This document shows positions 10,249 through 18,685 of a stretch of DNA of 50,954 bases, piece by piece. The stretch lies in assembly GCA_024686215.1 (NCBI GenBank), contig JAIBDN010000012.1, positions 1 through 50,954 of the forward strand, read 5' to 3'. The DNA comes from Gammaproteobacteria bacterium. GTDB lineage: Bacteria > Pseudomonadota > Gammaproteobacteria > Pseudomonadales > Halieaceae. The first letter of the stretch is position 1; every line of letters begins with the position of its first letter. Under the pieces are notes generated by a model. It worked only from the letters and a program-made list of their open reading frames with translations. It searched no databases and was not told where the DNA came from. The translations under genes and the position numbers were made by a program.

Positions 10249-10683
10249 TTACAAGGGTCCGTAGGGCAAAAAGCGGTTATTGTTAACCTCGCGTAACCAG
10301 CGCAATAGATCTTTATCCAGTCGCGCGCCACGTTGGCGCAGCGTTTTTGCCAGTGGTATAACCGGAGAGCTGGCGCCGGCTTCCCAGCCTGGCAGGTTTT
10401 CCGCCACGGCAAAGAAGCGGATCAGGTGCAGAAGTTGCTCCTCGGTCAAATCCTCAGTGGCGCTCAACCAGGCACTGTGATCAATTTTCATCAATCCCGC
10501 GAGTAACTGGCGCTCATCGCTGGCAATAAGATGCTCCAGTTCTGACAACTGCTGCTCGCGACTATAGGTGATAAGTCGCTCCAGGGTGGCGCTATCGATT
10601 TGTATGTTGCCGGCGGCTGATTCGGCGGTGGGGTCCCAGGATCCTAGTGACATGAACTGCTTTCCGTTAACGAGTAGCGGCAC
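10249..10683 (-). CDS. Conserved hypothetical protein (144 aa)
   Basis: I do not recognise a characterised family. It is a soluble, mostly helical, acidic protein with no signal peptide or membrane segment. Conserved-looking features are the LTYSREQQLSELEHLI-like helix and a C-terminal part with RFFAVAENLPGWEAG and RWLREVNNNRFLPYGPL. A later ATG at 10653 (MSLGSWDP) could also be the start. It is convergent with the DUF1244 gene and in the same direction as the small gene at 10734. Coding character is supported by an uninterrupted frame and protein-like composition. Confidence 0.55.
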   Translation of the reverse strand: MPLLVNGKQFMSLGSWDPTAESAAGNIQIDSATLERLITYSREQQLSELEHLIASDERQLLAGLMKIDHSAWLSATEDLTEEQLLHLIRFFAVAENLPGWEAGASSPVIPLAKTLRQRGARLDKDLLRWLREVNNNRFLPYGPL

Positions 10684-10733
10684 AGCTTAACAAAAGTGGT
10701 GTAGCAGGGAACAGTGAACTGTCCCCTCAGTGG

Positions 10734-11009
10734 TCAGATTTCGCTGTCAATCAGCTGACGCAGGTATTTGAAGCGGGTGGTATAGGGTTCCAGTGCCTGA
10801 TCGGCGGTGTGTTGCAGCACGCTGCTGATCGAATCCCAGGGGCTGCCCGGGCTGTCTTCATTCTGGGAGATCCGCTTGCCCAGCTCACTCAGGCCATCGC
10901 CGATGGCAGTAGCGCTCTCTATCGTGGCCTGTACCAGGAACATCTCGGTCAGCACCAGGTCATTGACCGTCTGGCGAACACGGCTGGTTGGTACTTCGTT
11001 GGTTTGCAT
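10734..11009 (-). CDS. Small helical hypothetical protein (91 aa)
   Basis: A 91-aa protein of unknown function. I place the start at ATG 11009 because GGGGAG lies six bases upstream on the minus strand; the longer open frame to 11174 has no good ribosome site and a non-conserved-looking extension. The product is amphipathic and helical (TEMFLVQATIESATAIGDGL and so on), faintly like phasin or DUF-type granule-associated helices, but this is not enough to name it. It lies 50 bp upstream (minus-strand sense) of the 10249 gene and is perhaps co-transcribed with it. Confidence 0.5.
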   Translation of the reverse strand: MQTNEVPTSRVRQTVNDLVLTEMFLVQATIESATAIGDGLSELGKRISQNEDSPGSPWDSISSVLQHTADQALEPYTTRFKYLRQLIDSEI

Positions 11010-11365
11010 CGTTTTCTCCCCCGGAGGATTCACCATGAATGAGTACGGAGCTGCCTCTGTTACAGGTTGTTGCGTGCGCGTTCGTGGTGCGCCGCGACAA
11101 CAGCCTGCATTATTTGTGGGCAGCAGGACTGTAATAAGCTGTTTTTCGGGCCCTGATAACGCTGGAGAAGCCATTACAGGCTAAGCCACGCAATCAATGT
11201 GCCAAGGTGAGCAAGCATAGGCGATTTATGTGTCAGATCAATGCTTGTCGATGGAAAAGCACTGTGAATATTGCTGGTTTATGTACGCGGTTGAAATTCG
11301 ACAGGGATGGGCGATACTGATGGGGAAAGGTTCGTCGATTAAATGTATAACAAAAAGGAAATCAC
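11010..11365. promoter_or_regulatory. Divergent intergenic region with possible sigma70 promoter for the sulfatase
   Basis: This 356-bp gap separates the minus-strand 91-aa gene from the plus-strand arylsulfatase. A plausible sigma70 promoter for the sulfatase is TTGAAA at 11291-11296, a 16-bp spacer and GATACT at 11313-11318. The sulfatase ribosome site AAGGAA is just before 11366. No gene was recognised in the rest of the gap. Confidence 0.35.
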
Positions 11366-12895
11366 ATGCGTATTCGAAGATTCATGCATTGCGCCAGCGC
11401 TCTTGTGGTCGCTAGCCTGTCTCTGCCAGTGCTGGCGGCAGACAAGCCCAACATCATGGTCATATGGGGAGACGATATTGGTATTACCAATATCAGCGCC
11501 TACAGCGACGGTATCATGGGCTATCGAACGCCTAATATTGATCGCATAGCCAGTGAAGGCATACGTTTCACCGACTACTACGGCGACCAGAGTTGTACCG
11601 CGGGGCGCTCCAGTTTTATTACCGGTCAATCGCCCCTGCGCACCGGCTTGAGCAAAGTTGGCATGCCCGGTGCCGAACTGGGCTTGCAGGCCCGCGATAT
11701 TACTATCGCTGAGGTCCTCAAGACACAGGGCTATGCTACCGGCCAGTTTGGTAAGAACCACCTTGGGGACAAGGACCAATTTCTGCCTACCAACCACGGT
11801 TTTGATGAGTTCTTCGGCAATCTATACCACCTTAATGCCGAGGAGGAGCCCGAGGATGTGGATTACCCCAAGGACCCTGCGTTCCGCAAAATGTTTGGTC
11901 CACGTGGGGTCATTCACTCCTATGCTGACGGTCGTATAGAAGATACCGGTGCACTGACCCGTAAGCGTATGGAAACAGCGGATGAGGAGTTCGTGGCTGC
12001 AGCCAAGAAATTTGTCGATAAGTCGGTGAAGGCAAAGAAGCCTTTCTTTGCCTGGGTGAATACCACCGGCATGCATTTCCGCACCCATCCGGCGAAGAAG
12101 CACCTGGGTAAATCCGGGCAGGATTTCTATAACGATGTGATGGTGGCCCACGATGAATTGGTGGGCGAGTTACTCGATCAGTTGGACGACCTGGGCGTGG
12201 CTGATAATACGCTGGTGTTCTACTCCACGGATAACGGGGTGCATTTCAACACCTGGCCCGATGCAGGCATCACACCGTTTCGCAGCGAGAAAAATTCTAA
12301 CTGGGAGGGCGCCTATCGTGTGCCTGCGGTAGTGCGCTGGCCTGGCAAGATCAAGCCCGGGCAGGTTTCTAACGAGATTATGTCGCATCTGGACTGGATG
12401 CCGACCCTGGTAGCTGCCGCTGGTGATAGCACGCTGAAAAAAGATCTGCTCAAGGGCAAACGTATCGGCAGCAAGAATTCTACCCTGCACCTGGACGGCT
12501 ATAACTTTCTACCCTACCTGACCGGGCAGGCGGAGAAGGGGCCGCGCCGGGAGTTTATCTACCACAATGATGCCGCCATGCCCGTGTGTGTGCGTATAGG
12601 CGACTGGAAGGTGGTGTATGCGGAAAATCGGGCGAAGACCATGGCCCTGTGGGCTGAGCCTTTCGTTACCCTGCGCGTGCCCAAGATTTTTAACTTGCGG
12701 CGGGATCCTTTCGAGCGGGCGGACCACAACTCCAACACCTACTGGGACTGGATGATCGACAAGGCGGGACAGATGTACCTGGCGGGCGCTGTTACCCAAA
12801 TGTACCTGCAAACGTTTGCCGAATACCCGCCCAGCCAGAAGCCTGATTCCTGGGCTATCGATAAATTGACCGATCGTTATCTTGCTGCGCCCTAG
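11366..12895 (+). CDS. Secreted arylsulfatase (formylglycine-dependent)
   Basis: A type I sulfatase of 509 aa that hydrolyses sulfate esters in the periplasm or outside the cell. A signal peptide (MRIRRF..., cut after ...PVLAA) is followed by the N-terminal metal motif NIMVIWGDDIG. The sulfatase signature CTAGRSSFITG has Cys77 in CxAxR, the residue oxidised to formylglycine by a maturase not encoded in this window. Also present are GKNHLGD, the metal site FYSTDNGVH and a C-terminal subdomain. The substrate is unknown; marine relatives act on sulfated algal compounds. The gene stands alone between a divergent promoter region and a strong terminator. Confidence 0.9.
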   Translation: MRIRRFMHCASALVVASLSLPVLAADKPNIMVIWGDDIGITNISAYSDGIMGYRTPNIDRIASEGIRFTDYYGDQSCTAGRSSFITGQSPLRTGLSKVGMPGAELGLQARDITIAEVLKTQGYATGQFGKNHLGDKDQFLPTNHGFDEFFGNLYHLNAEEEPEDVDYPKDPAFRKMFGPRGVIHSYADGRIEDTGALTRKRMETADEEFVAAAKKFVDKSVKAKKPFFAWVNTTGMHFRTHPAKKHLGKSGQDFYNDVMVAHDELVGELLDQLDDLGVADNTLVFYSTDNGVHFNTWPDAGITPFRSEKNSNWEGAYRVPAVVRWPGKIKPGQVSNEIMSHLDWMPTLVAAAGDSTLKKDLLKGKRIGSKNSTLHLDGYNFLPYLTGQAEKGPRREFIYHNDAAMPVCVRIGDWKVVYAENRAKTMALWAEPFVTLRVPKIFNLRRDPFERADHNSNTYWDWMIDKAGQMYLAGAVTQMYLQTFAEYPPSQKPDSWAIDKLTDRYLAAP

Positions 12896-12909
12896 GTCAG
12901 ACGACGAGT

Positions 12910-12937
12910 AAAAAAGCCCGCATCAGCGGGCTTTTTT
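12910..12937. terminator. Bidirectional rho-independent terminator
   Basis: A perfect stem (AAAAAAGCCCGC / GCGGGCTTTTTT) with loop ATCA ends in a T run on the plus strand and, read backwards, in a T run on the minus strand as well. It sits 14 bp after the arylsulfatase stop and 21 bp after the stop of the convergent RND gene, so it serves both. Confidence 0.92.
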
Positions 12938-12958
12938 GTGCATGCAGTAAACGCTGGC

Positions 12959-15900
12959 TTATTCGCCGGCCTCTGGACTGGGCTTGGCCGGTTTCAGCGC
13001 GCCCAGCAACCGCGTTTTTAATGCCACGCAATCCTGTCCAATCAGGTACAGGGCCGGCACCATCAGCAGGGTCACCAGCAGGGCAAACAATACGCCGAAG
13101 GCCAGGGACAAAACCGCAGGTTTGAGGAACTGCGCATCCATAGACTGCTCCGCCATTATAGGGATAAGGCCCACGAAGGTGGTAACCGTGGTCAGCAAGA
13201 TGGGGCGAAAGCGCTGTACACCGCCCTCGATGACCGCTTCCAGCGTGGATTTGCCCTGTTCCCGCAAGCGCCCGATATAGTCAACCAGTACCAGGTTATC
13301 GTTCACCACCACGCCGGCGGCCGCGCCGATACCGAAATAGGAAAACAGCGCCATGGGCATGCCAAACAGTAGATGGCCGAAGATGGCACCCATGAATCCG
13401 AACGGGATCGCGGTCATAATCAGCAGCGGCAACCAATAGGAGTGAAAGGCCACCGCGATCAGCGCGTACATTATAAAAAAGGCGACGGCGTACAAGGCCA
13501 CGATCTCGGAGAAAAATTCCTCCTGGGTTTCCTGTGAACCACCTTTAAGCACAGTCAAGCCGGGGTATTGCTGTTGCAGCTGCGCCACTGTGTTAATCTC
13601 CAGGTCGCGGTAAATGTCGCTGGTAATTTCGGTGGCCGCTTCAGCGGTCACTTTCACCATGCGCTCTCCGTCGCGGCGCTGTATGCGCTGTGCACCACTG
13701 CTGACTTCAATGTCCACTACAGAGAACAGTGGCAGTTCGCGTCCGTCTGCGGTGCGGATACGGAAATCATCCAGACTGCTCAGGCTCTCACGCAATTCCC
13801 GCGGGTATTTGACCATGACTTTGACATCACCATTTTCCCGCGGCAGGCGTTGCACCTCTGCACCGTAGTATGCCCGGCGCACCTGTTGCGACACCTGGGC
13901 CAGGTTAATGCCCAGCTTGGTGGCACCGGGTAACAAGCTGAGATGGATCTCGTCAGACTCGCCGCGCAGGCTGTCGCGTACATAGTAGACGCCCTCGTAG
14001 CTGCGCAGCCTGGATTGCAGTTCATTGCTGGCAGCGCGCAGCATCTCCAGGTCCCGGTGCCGCAACAGGTAGGTGATAGCTGGGCCGCGGTGGTTAATGG
14101 TGTAGTTGACTTCGATATCGTCAGCATCAGGAATGTCGCCAACCAGTTCCTGCAGTCGCGCAGCTACTTCTCCCGCCGACATGGAACGTGATTCAGTCGG
14201 CGACAGGCGCACAATGGCGATGACACTGTCGCGGCTGGCGCGTGCATACCAGCCTTCCACCAGGGGTACCTGCGCTCCCGCGGGGTCTGACTGTTGTTCT
14301 ACCTCGGCGATCAACTGGCGTTCAGCGCGCTGCAGTTGATCCAGCACCGCCAGTGAACGTGAATAGGGCGTGCCGTTAGGCATTAGTACATTGATATAGA
14401 TTTGCTGGTTTTGTATCTCCGGGAAAAAACTGAACTTCACCCAGCCGGCGGTAAATACTCCCAGGCTGACGATAAACGCCCCTATAAAAATGCTGCTGGT
14501 GAGATAGCGATGGCGGGCGGAAAACTGCAGCAAACGGCGGTAGTGGCTCCCGGCGAAAGTGATAATACTGCTCTCCACTTTCTTCTGTTGCAGGGCAAGA
14601 CCGCGCAAATTTTTGCGTGGTTCGAGGTGGCGCAGGTGTGCGGGCAGGATAAAAAACGCTTCTATCAGTGAAATGCTCAGCGCTACCGTTATCACGATGG
14701 AAAACTGCTGTGTCATGTGGCCGCCTTCCACATCGAGAAAGAACCAGGGTGCGAAAGCAACCATAGTGGTAAGTACCGCGAAGATCACCGGTTTGGCCAC
14801 GGCGCTGGCTCCGGCGATGGCAGACTCCGTGCCACCGCCATGGCGCTCAGCATGCAGGTGGATGCTCTCTCCCACCACGATGGCGTCGTCTACGACGATA
14901 CCCAGTACCAGCAGAAAGGCGAAGGTCGACATCACGTTAAGCGATACGTCATTGGCTGGCAGCAGGGAAAACGTACCTATAAATGATACAGCGATACCGG
15001 CGGTCACCCACAGGGCGACTTTTGGGCGCAGCGACAGGATGAGCACCAGGAACACCAGCAGCAGGCCCATGTAAGCCGAATCCGCTATGGTGGACATACG
15101 GCTCTTGTAGATTTCCGCGGTGTCAAACCACAGGGTAAGCTCTACCCCCTGGGGCAGTGTGGCCTGGGTGCGCGCTATCCATTCCTTGACCGCATCGCTG
15201 GCTTTCACTACCTGCATGTTGTCCGTTGACAGTAGGTCCAGCAGTACAGCGGGCTGTCCATTCATGGTGGTGAGGATTTTGTTTTCTTCAAAGCCATCGA
15301 TCACCGTGGCGACATCGCTTACGCGCACCGTGCCACCCGCGGGGGTCTGGCGCACAATGATATCTTCGAAGTCTGTCTGGGTGTCTGCCAGGTTGCGCGC
15401 GCGCAGCCGAATATCCCCGGTCGCAGTGCGTACCTGGCCAGAAGACAGGTTGATGGAGCTACTGCGTATCACCTCAGCGACTTCTGCGAAACTCACGCCG
15501 TAACTGCGCATGGACGCTTCACTCAGCTCTACTGTGACCTCTTCCTTGCGCGTGCCGTAGAGATTGACGATAGAAACATAGGGCAGGGCAGCGACCTGGT
15601 CTCGCAGGTCCTCAGCCAGTCGCGTCAGGGCTTTTTCACCGATATCGCCATGCACTGCGATGCGAATCATCTCATCGCGGAATTCGCTGCGCTTAACTCG
15701 CGGTTTTTCTATGTCTCTGGGTAAACCGTTGACCGCGTCTACCCGATTCTTTACATCGTTGACGAACGCGTTGATGTCCACATAGGTATATGCAGTGACA
15801 TCGATTCGGCCATAGCCTTCTGCTGCGATGGCGCGGATGCGCCTGACGCTGTCCAGGTCGGTCAGCGCTTCCTCGATACGCATCACTACCTGCTCTTCCA

Positions 15901-16078
15901 TCTCCTGGGGTGCGGCGCCTGGCCAGGTCACTTCAATTTGCACCTGCTTGGTATTAAAGCTGGGAAAGGCTTCCCGCTGCATGGCTATAAAGCCCAGCAC
16001 GCCGGCCAGGAGAATGCCGGCCATCAGCAGATTGGCAGCTACCGGATTGCGTGCCCACCAGCCGATAATACCTTCCAT
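12959..16078 (-). CDS. RND-family efflux transporter, inner-membrane permease
   Basis: A 1039-aa HAE-1/AcrB-like proton-driven pump. The N terminus (WWARNPVAANLLMAGILL) gives TM1. A large periplasmic porter region with PGAAPQEMEEQV follows, then TM2-6 with the proton-relay segment GIVVDDAIVVGE in TM4, a second periplasmic half and TM8-12 including GAAAGVVVNDNLVLVDYI. This subtype (MREAFPSF near the start, DDAIVVGESIHLHAERHG) is common in marine gammaproteobacteria and is not assigned a drug spectrum. It lies 20 bp downstream of its membrane-fusion partner. No outer-membrane channel gene is in the window, so a TolC encoded elsewhere is needed. Confidence 0.92.
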   Translation of the reverse strand: MEGIIGWWARNPVAANLLMAGILLAGVLGFIAMQREAFPSFNTKQVQIEVTWPGAAPQEMEEQVVMRIEEALTDLDSVRRIRAIAAEGYGRIDVTAYTYVDINAFVNDVKNRVDAVNGLPRDIEKPRVKRSEFRDEMIRIAVHGDIGEKALTRLAEDLRDQVAALPYVSIVNLYGTRKEEVTVELSEASMRSYGVSFAEVAEVIRSSSINLSSGQVRTATGDIRLRARNLADTQTDFEDIIVRQTPAGGTVRVSDVATVIDGFEENKILTTMNGQPAVLLDLLSTDNMQVVKASDAVKEWIARTQATLPQGVELTLWFDTAEIYKSRMSTIADSAYMGLLLVFLVLILSLRPKVALWVTAGIAVSFIGTFSLLPANDVSLNVMSTFAFLLVLGIVVDDAIVVGESIHLHAERHGGGTESAIAGASAVAKPVIFAVLTTMVAFAPWFFLDVEGGHMTQQFSIVITVALSISLIEAFFILPAHLRHLEPRKNLRGLALQQKKVESSIITFAGSHYRRLLQFSARHRYLTSSIFIGAFIVSLGVFTAGWVKFSFFPEIQNQQIYINVLMPNGTPYSRSLAVLDQLQRAERQLIAEVEQQSDPAGAQVPLVEGWYARASRDSVIAIVRLSPTESRSMSAGEVAARLQELVGDIPDADDIEVNYTINHRGPAITYLLRHRDLEMLRAASNELQSRLRSYEGVYYVRDSLRGESDEIHLSLLPGATKLGINLAQVSQQVRRAYYGAEVQRLPRENGDVKVMVKYPRELRESLSSLDDFRIRTADGRELPLFSVVDIEVSSGAQRIQRRDGERMVKVTAEAATEITSDIYRDLEINTVAQLQQQYPGLTVLKGGSQETQEEFFSEIVALYAVAFFIMYALIAVAFHSYWLPLLIMTAIPFGFMGAIFGHLLFGMPMALFSYFGIGAAAGVVVNDNLVLVDYIGRLREQGKSTLEAVIEGGVQRFRPILLTTVTTFVGLIPIMAEQSMDAQFLKPAVLSLAFGVLFALLVTLLMVPALYLIGQDCVALKTRLLGALKPAKPSPEAGE

Positions 16079-16098
16079 ACTTGTTGCCGCCTTCGCCG

Positions 16099-17271
16099 TT
16101 ATTGTTGTGTGGGTGTGTCGTTTTGTATCGCCATAAGCGCCATGCCGGGCACCGGGTTGCGCACCGGCGAGGTAACCACCAGTTCCCCGGCTTGCAGTCC
16201 GCTGGAGACTACAGCGATATCAGCGTCAGTGTGTATCACCTCGACCCTGCGGATCTGTAGTTGGTTCTGCGCATCCACCACAAAGGCAATATTACCCGCG
16301 CGCAATGCGTCACGTGCGATGGTGTGCGCGGCGGGTAATTGCCTGCCCTGAATAGCGGCCTGCACGTACAAGCCCACGGCCAAGGGCATGCCGCTGGCTG
16401 AGGCATTGCTGCCATAAGGGTCTGCCACTTCCACTAGCGCATAGAGCATTCGGGTGTCGGGATCGACAGAGGCATCCAGGCGTACCAGCTTGCCCAGCCA
16501 CTGCTGTTCGCTGCCCGCCACTTTTGCGGTCAGTGTGACTGGCAGCGCCTGTCCCTGTTCGGCCACGAAGCCAATGGGTAGCGCCAATGAGGCCAGTTGT
16601 GCGTCGTCCAGGGGTAGGCGTACTTCAACCATGTCTGTGCCAAAGGCCTGGGCGACGATGGTGCCCGGTATGATGTACTGGCCGATATCCACAGTGGTTG
16701 CGCTCAGCCTGCCAGTAAAGGGTAGTCTGATGTCCGTGCGTCGCAGGTTCAGTCGAGCCTGTTCCAGGTCTGCCTGCGCCGCTTCCAGCCTGGCCTTGGC
16801 CTCGGCTACCTGGGGTTTTTTTAACGCTAGAGCGGATGCCTGCGGTTGGTTACGCAATTGTTTACGCGCCACATCGGCATCGGCCTCGGCCTGTTCGGCA
16901 CGCACATGTGCCTCTGCGACCCGTGCTTCAGCCTGGCGTTGGGTTAGCTGGTAATCAGTATCTTCGATTTTTAGCAGCGAATCGCCTGGTTCGAACCTGC
17001 CACCTTCGGTAAATTCACTGGATACACTAATGATACGGCCGCCAACCTGCGCCACCAGGTCGATGTCGGTGCGCGCACGCACTTCACCGCGAGCTACTAC
17101 CTGCAGCGTAATGTCGCGCTGCTCAACCGCCGTAGTGTATACACTTAATGGTCTGGGGGTTTCCTCAGTTTTTTCGGGTAGCGGTTTGCTGGCGTGCAGT
17201 GCCGAGTAGATGCCGATACTGGCGGCGATGACGAGGGCAGGTGCTACCAGTCGTTTAAAAGCTGTGGGCAT
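16099..17271 (-). CDS. RND periplasmic adaptor (membrane-fusion protein)
   Basis: A 390-aa HlyD/AcrA-type adaptor that links the RND permease to an outer-membrane channel. I chose ATG 17271 because AGGAAATC precedes it on the minus strand and it begins an N-terminal anchor (MPTAFKRLVAPALVIAASIG); the upstream extension to 17376 lacks a ribosome site. A lipoyl half-motif (GRIISVSSEFTEGGRFEPGD), an Ala/Gln/Glu-rich coiled coil (about 100-180), the second lipoyl half (LRRTDIRLPFTGRLS) and a beta-barrel domain follow. It is first in the operon with the permease. Confidence 0.9.
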   Translation of the reverse strand: MPTAFKRLVAPALVIAASIGIYSALHASKPLPEKTEETPRPLSVYTTAVEQRDITLQVVARGEVRARTDIDLVAQVGGRIISVSSEFTEGGRFEPGDSLLKIEDTDYQLTQRQAEARVAEAHVRAEQAEADADVARKQLRNQPQASALALKKPQVAEAKARLEAAQADLEQARLNLRRTDIRLPFTGRLSATTVDIGQYIIPGTIVAQAFGTDMVEVRLPLDDAQLASLALPIGFVAEQGQALPVTLTAKVAGSEQQWLGKLVRLDASVDPDTRMLYALVEVADPYGSNASASGMPLAVGLYVQAAIQGRQLPAAHTIARDALRAGNIAFVVDAQNQLQIRRVEVIHTDADIAVVSSGLQAGELVVTSPVRNPVPGMALMAIQNDTPTQQ

Positions 17272-17497
17272 GATTTCCTGTGATTTCAAGCTGGACTTGC
17301 TGCGCACGGGGAATTTGCATTCGTTCCCGGCAGGTGCGCAATGAATGTTAATAAATTGTCGCAAATGCCGCCGCAAAGGGATACCGCTTTCTCATGCTCT
17401 CGGCAGCGTTTTTTTTGCTCTGCTATGATACTCGCAGGTGATCCAGGCGCGGCATTTTCGCGTACGCTGGGAAAAAAATGTAGAGAGGGGGAAAATT

Positions 17498-18667
17498 ATG
17501 CTGACAAATCTGTGGTACGTCGCTGAATGGTCTGCAACTGTAAAGGATAAGCCGGTTAAAGCCCGCTTGCTGGGTCAGAACCTGGTGTTGTTTCGCGACA
17601 AGTCCGGTCAGGTAAATTGTCTTAGCGATATCTGTATACATCGAGGAGGCTCACTCTCCAACGGTTGGACCACTGAGCGCGATTGTGTTGCCTGCCCCTA
17701 TCATGGCTGGGAGTTCGATGCTGAGGGTAAGGTGCAGTTCATTCCCTCCCGGGGTGAAGGCAGCGATGTGCCTGATCGGGCACGCATAGACGCTTACCCT
17801 GTTGAAGAACGCTATGGCATGATCTGGGTGTTTATGGGGGACCTGCCTGCTGAGGAACGCTATCCCATTCCGCCCTTTCCCGAATTCGATGACCGGGAAA
17901 ACTGGCGCCCTGTTGAAGCAGAATTCACCTGGAATGCGGATGTCAGTCGGGTGGTAGAGAACGGTATTGATATCGCGCATACCTCTTTTGTTCACCCGGG
18001 TTTTGGCTATCGGGAGATGGCGGATAAGAATCACATGGTGAAAATGCAGCGCGATGAGTACTCAGGTTCCTCTTCCTGTGTGCTGTATCCGCCGCCCATG
18101 AAGGGTAATGCCGGGTTAATGCGTTTTGCCCGCAAGGATAAGGCAGAAACGCACGTACACCCGGCCTTCTATTTATCCGGTCACTGTGTGCGTCTGCATA
18201 TTCAGGTCAACTCCTGGATGGAAATGATTATCTTTGATGCCAATAGCCCGGTAGATGAAAATACCACCCGCTCTTTTGTGGTACAGGTGCGTAATTTCTT
18301 CAAGTGGGGGATGTTCGATAAAGGTTCAGTTAAGCGCACCTTGAAAGTTTTCCGCGAAGATGCCGCTATTGTGGAGGCCTTGTCGCCGCATTACCTGCCC
18401 CAGTCGCTGGAGGCGGAAGTGTCGGTGGAACAGGATAAGTTCATGGGTGCCTGGCGTCGGGTGTTGCGCACACATATCGAAGAAAAAGGCTGGAAAATCG
18501 ACAGCAAGGCCATGGCACCTTATCTGGATGAAAAGGTGTTTACCGTGGCGTCCCCCGGGCGCCGCGCGAACCCGCATTTGCGCTGGGCGCTGGACCCGGT
18601 GCCCCTGGTGCCACCGCTGGGGCAGCCGCTTAATGTGGTGCCTGACGTGGAGGACAAACAGGCCTGA
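17498..18667 (+). CDS. Rieske oxygenase 1 (pheophorbide a oxygenase/TIC55/VanA-type)
   Basis: A 389-aa Rieske non-haem iron oxygenase, terminal oxygenase component. The start is ATG 17498, preceded by GAGAGGGGGAAAA; the longer frame from 17438 has no ribosome site, and the N terminus MLTNLWYVAEW matches the paralogue at 48582. The [2Fe-2S] ligands are Cys46, His48, Cys66 and His69 (CxH...CPYHGW). The mononuclear iron ligands are Asp158, His161 and His166 in NGIDIAHTSFVHP. This is the alpha3-type single-polypeptide architecture shared by pheophorbide a oxygenase, TIC55 and vanillate demethylase. The C-terminal CxxC of plant PAO is not seen. No ferredoxin or reductase gene lies nearby. The substrate is unknown; a tetrapyrrole-derived one is inferred from context. 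Confidence 0.85.
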   Translation: MLTNLWYVAEWSATVKDKPVKARLLGQNLVLFRDKSGQVNCLSDICIHRGGSLSNGWTTERDCVACPYHGWEFDAEGKVQFIPSRGEGSDVPDRARIDAYPVEERYGMIWVFMGDLPAEERYPIPPFPEFDDRENWRPVEAEFTWNADVSRVVENGIDIAHTSFVHPGFGYREMADKNHMVKMQRDEYSGSSSCVLYPPPMKGNAGLMRFARKDKAETHVHPAFYLSGHCVRLHIQVNSWMEMIIFDANSPVDENTTRSFVVQVRNFFKWGMFDKGSVKRTLKVFREDAAIVEALSPHYLPQSLEAEVSVEQDKFMGAWRRVLRTHIEEKGWKIDSKAMAPYLDEKVFTVASPGRRANPHLRWALDPVPLVPPLGQPLNVVPDVEDKQA

Positions 18668-18685
18668 GTGCGAGGGTGCCCCAGG

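Noticed and set aside
17438..17497. Longer N terminus for Rieske oxygenase 1
   Set aside because: The extension lacks a ribosome site and the paralogue at 48582 begins at the equivalent of ATG 17498.
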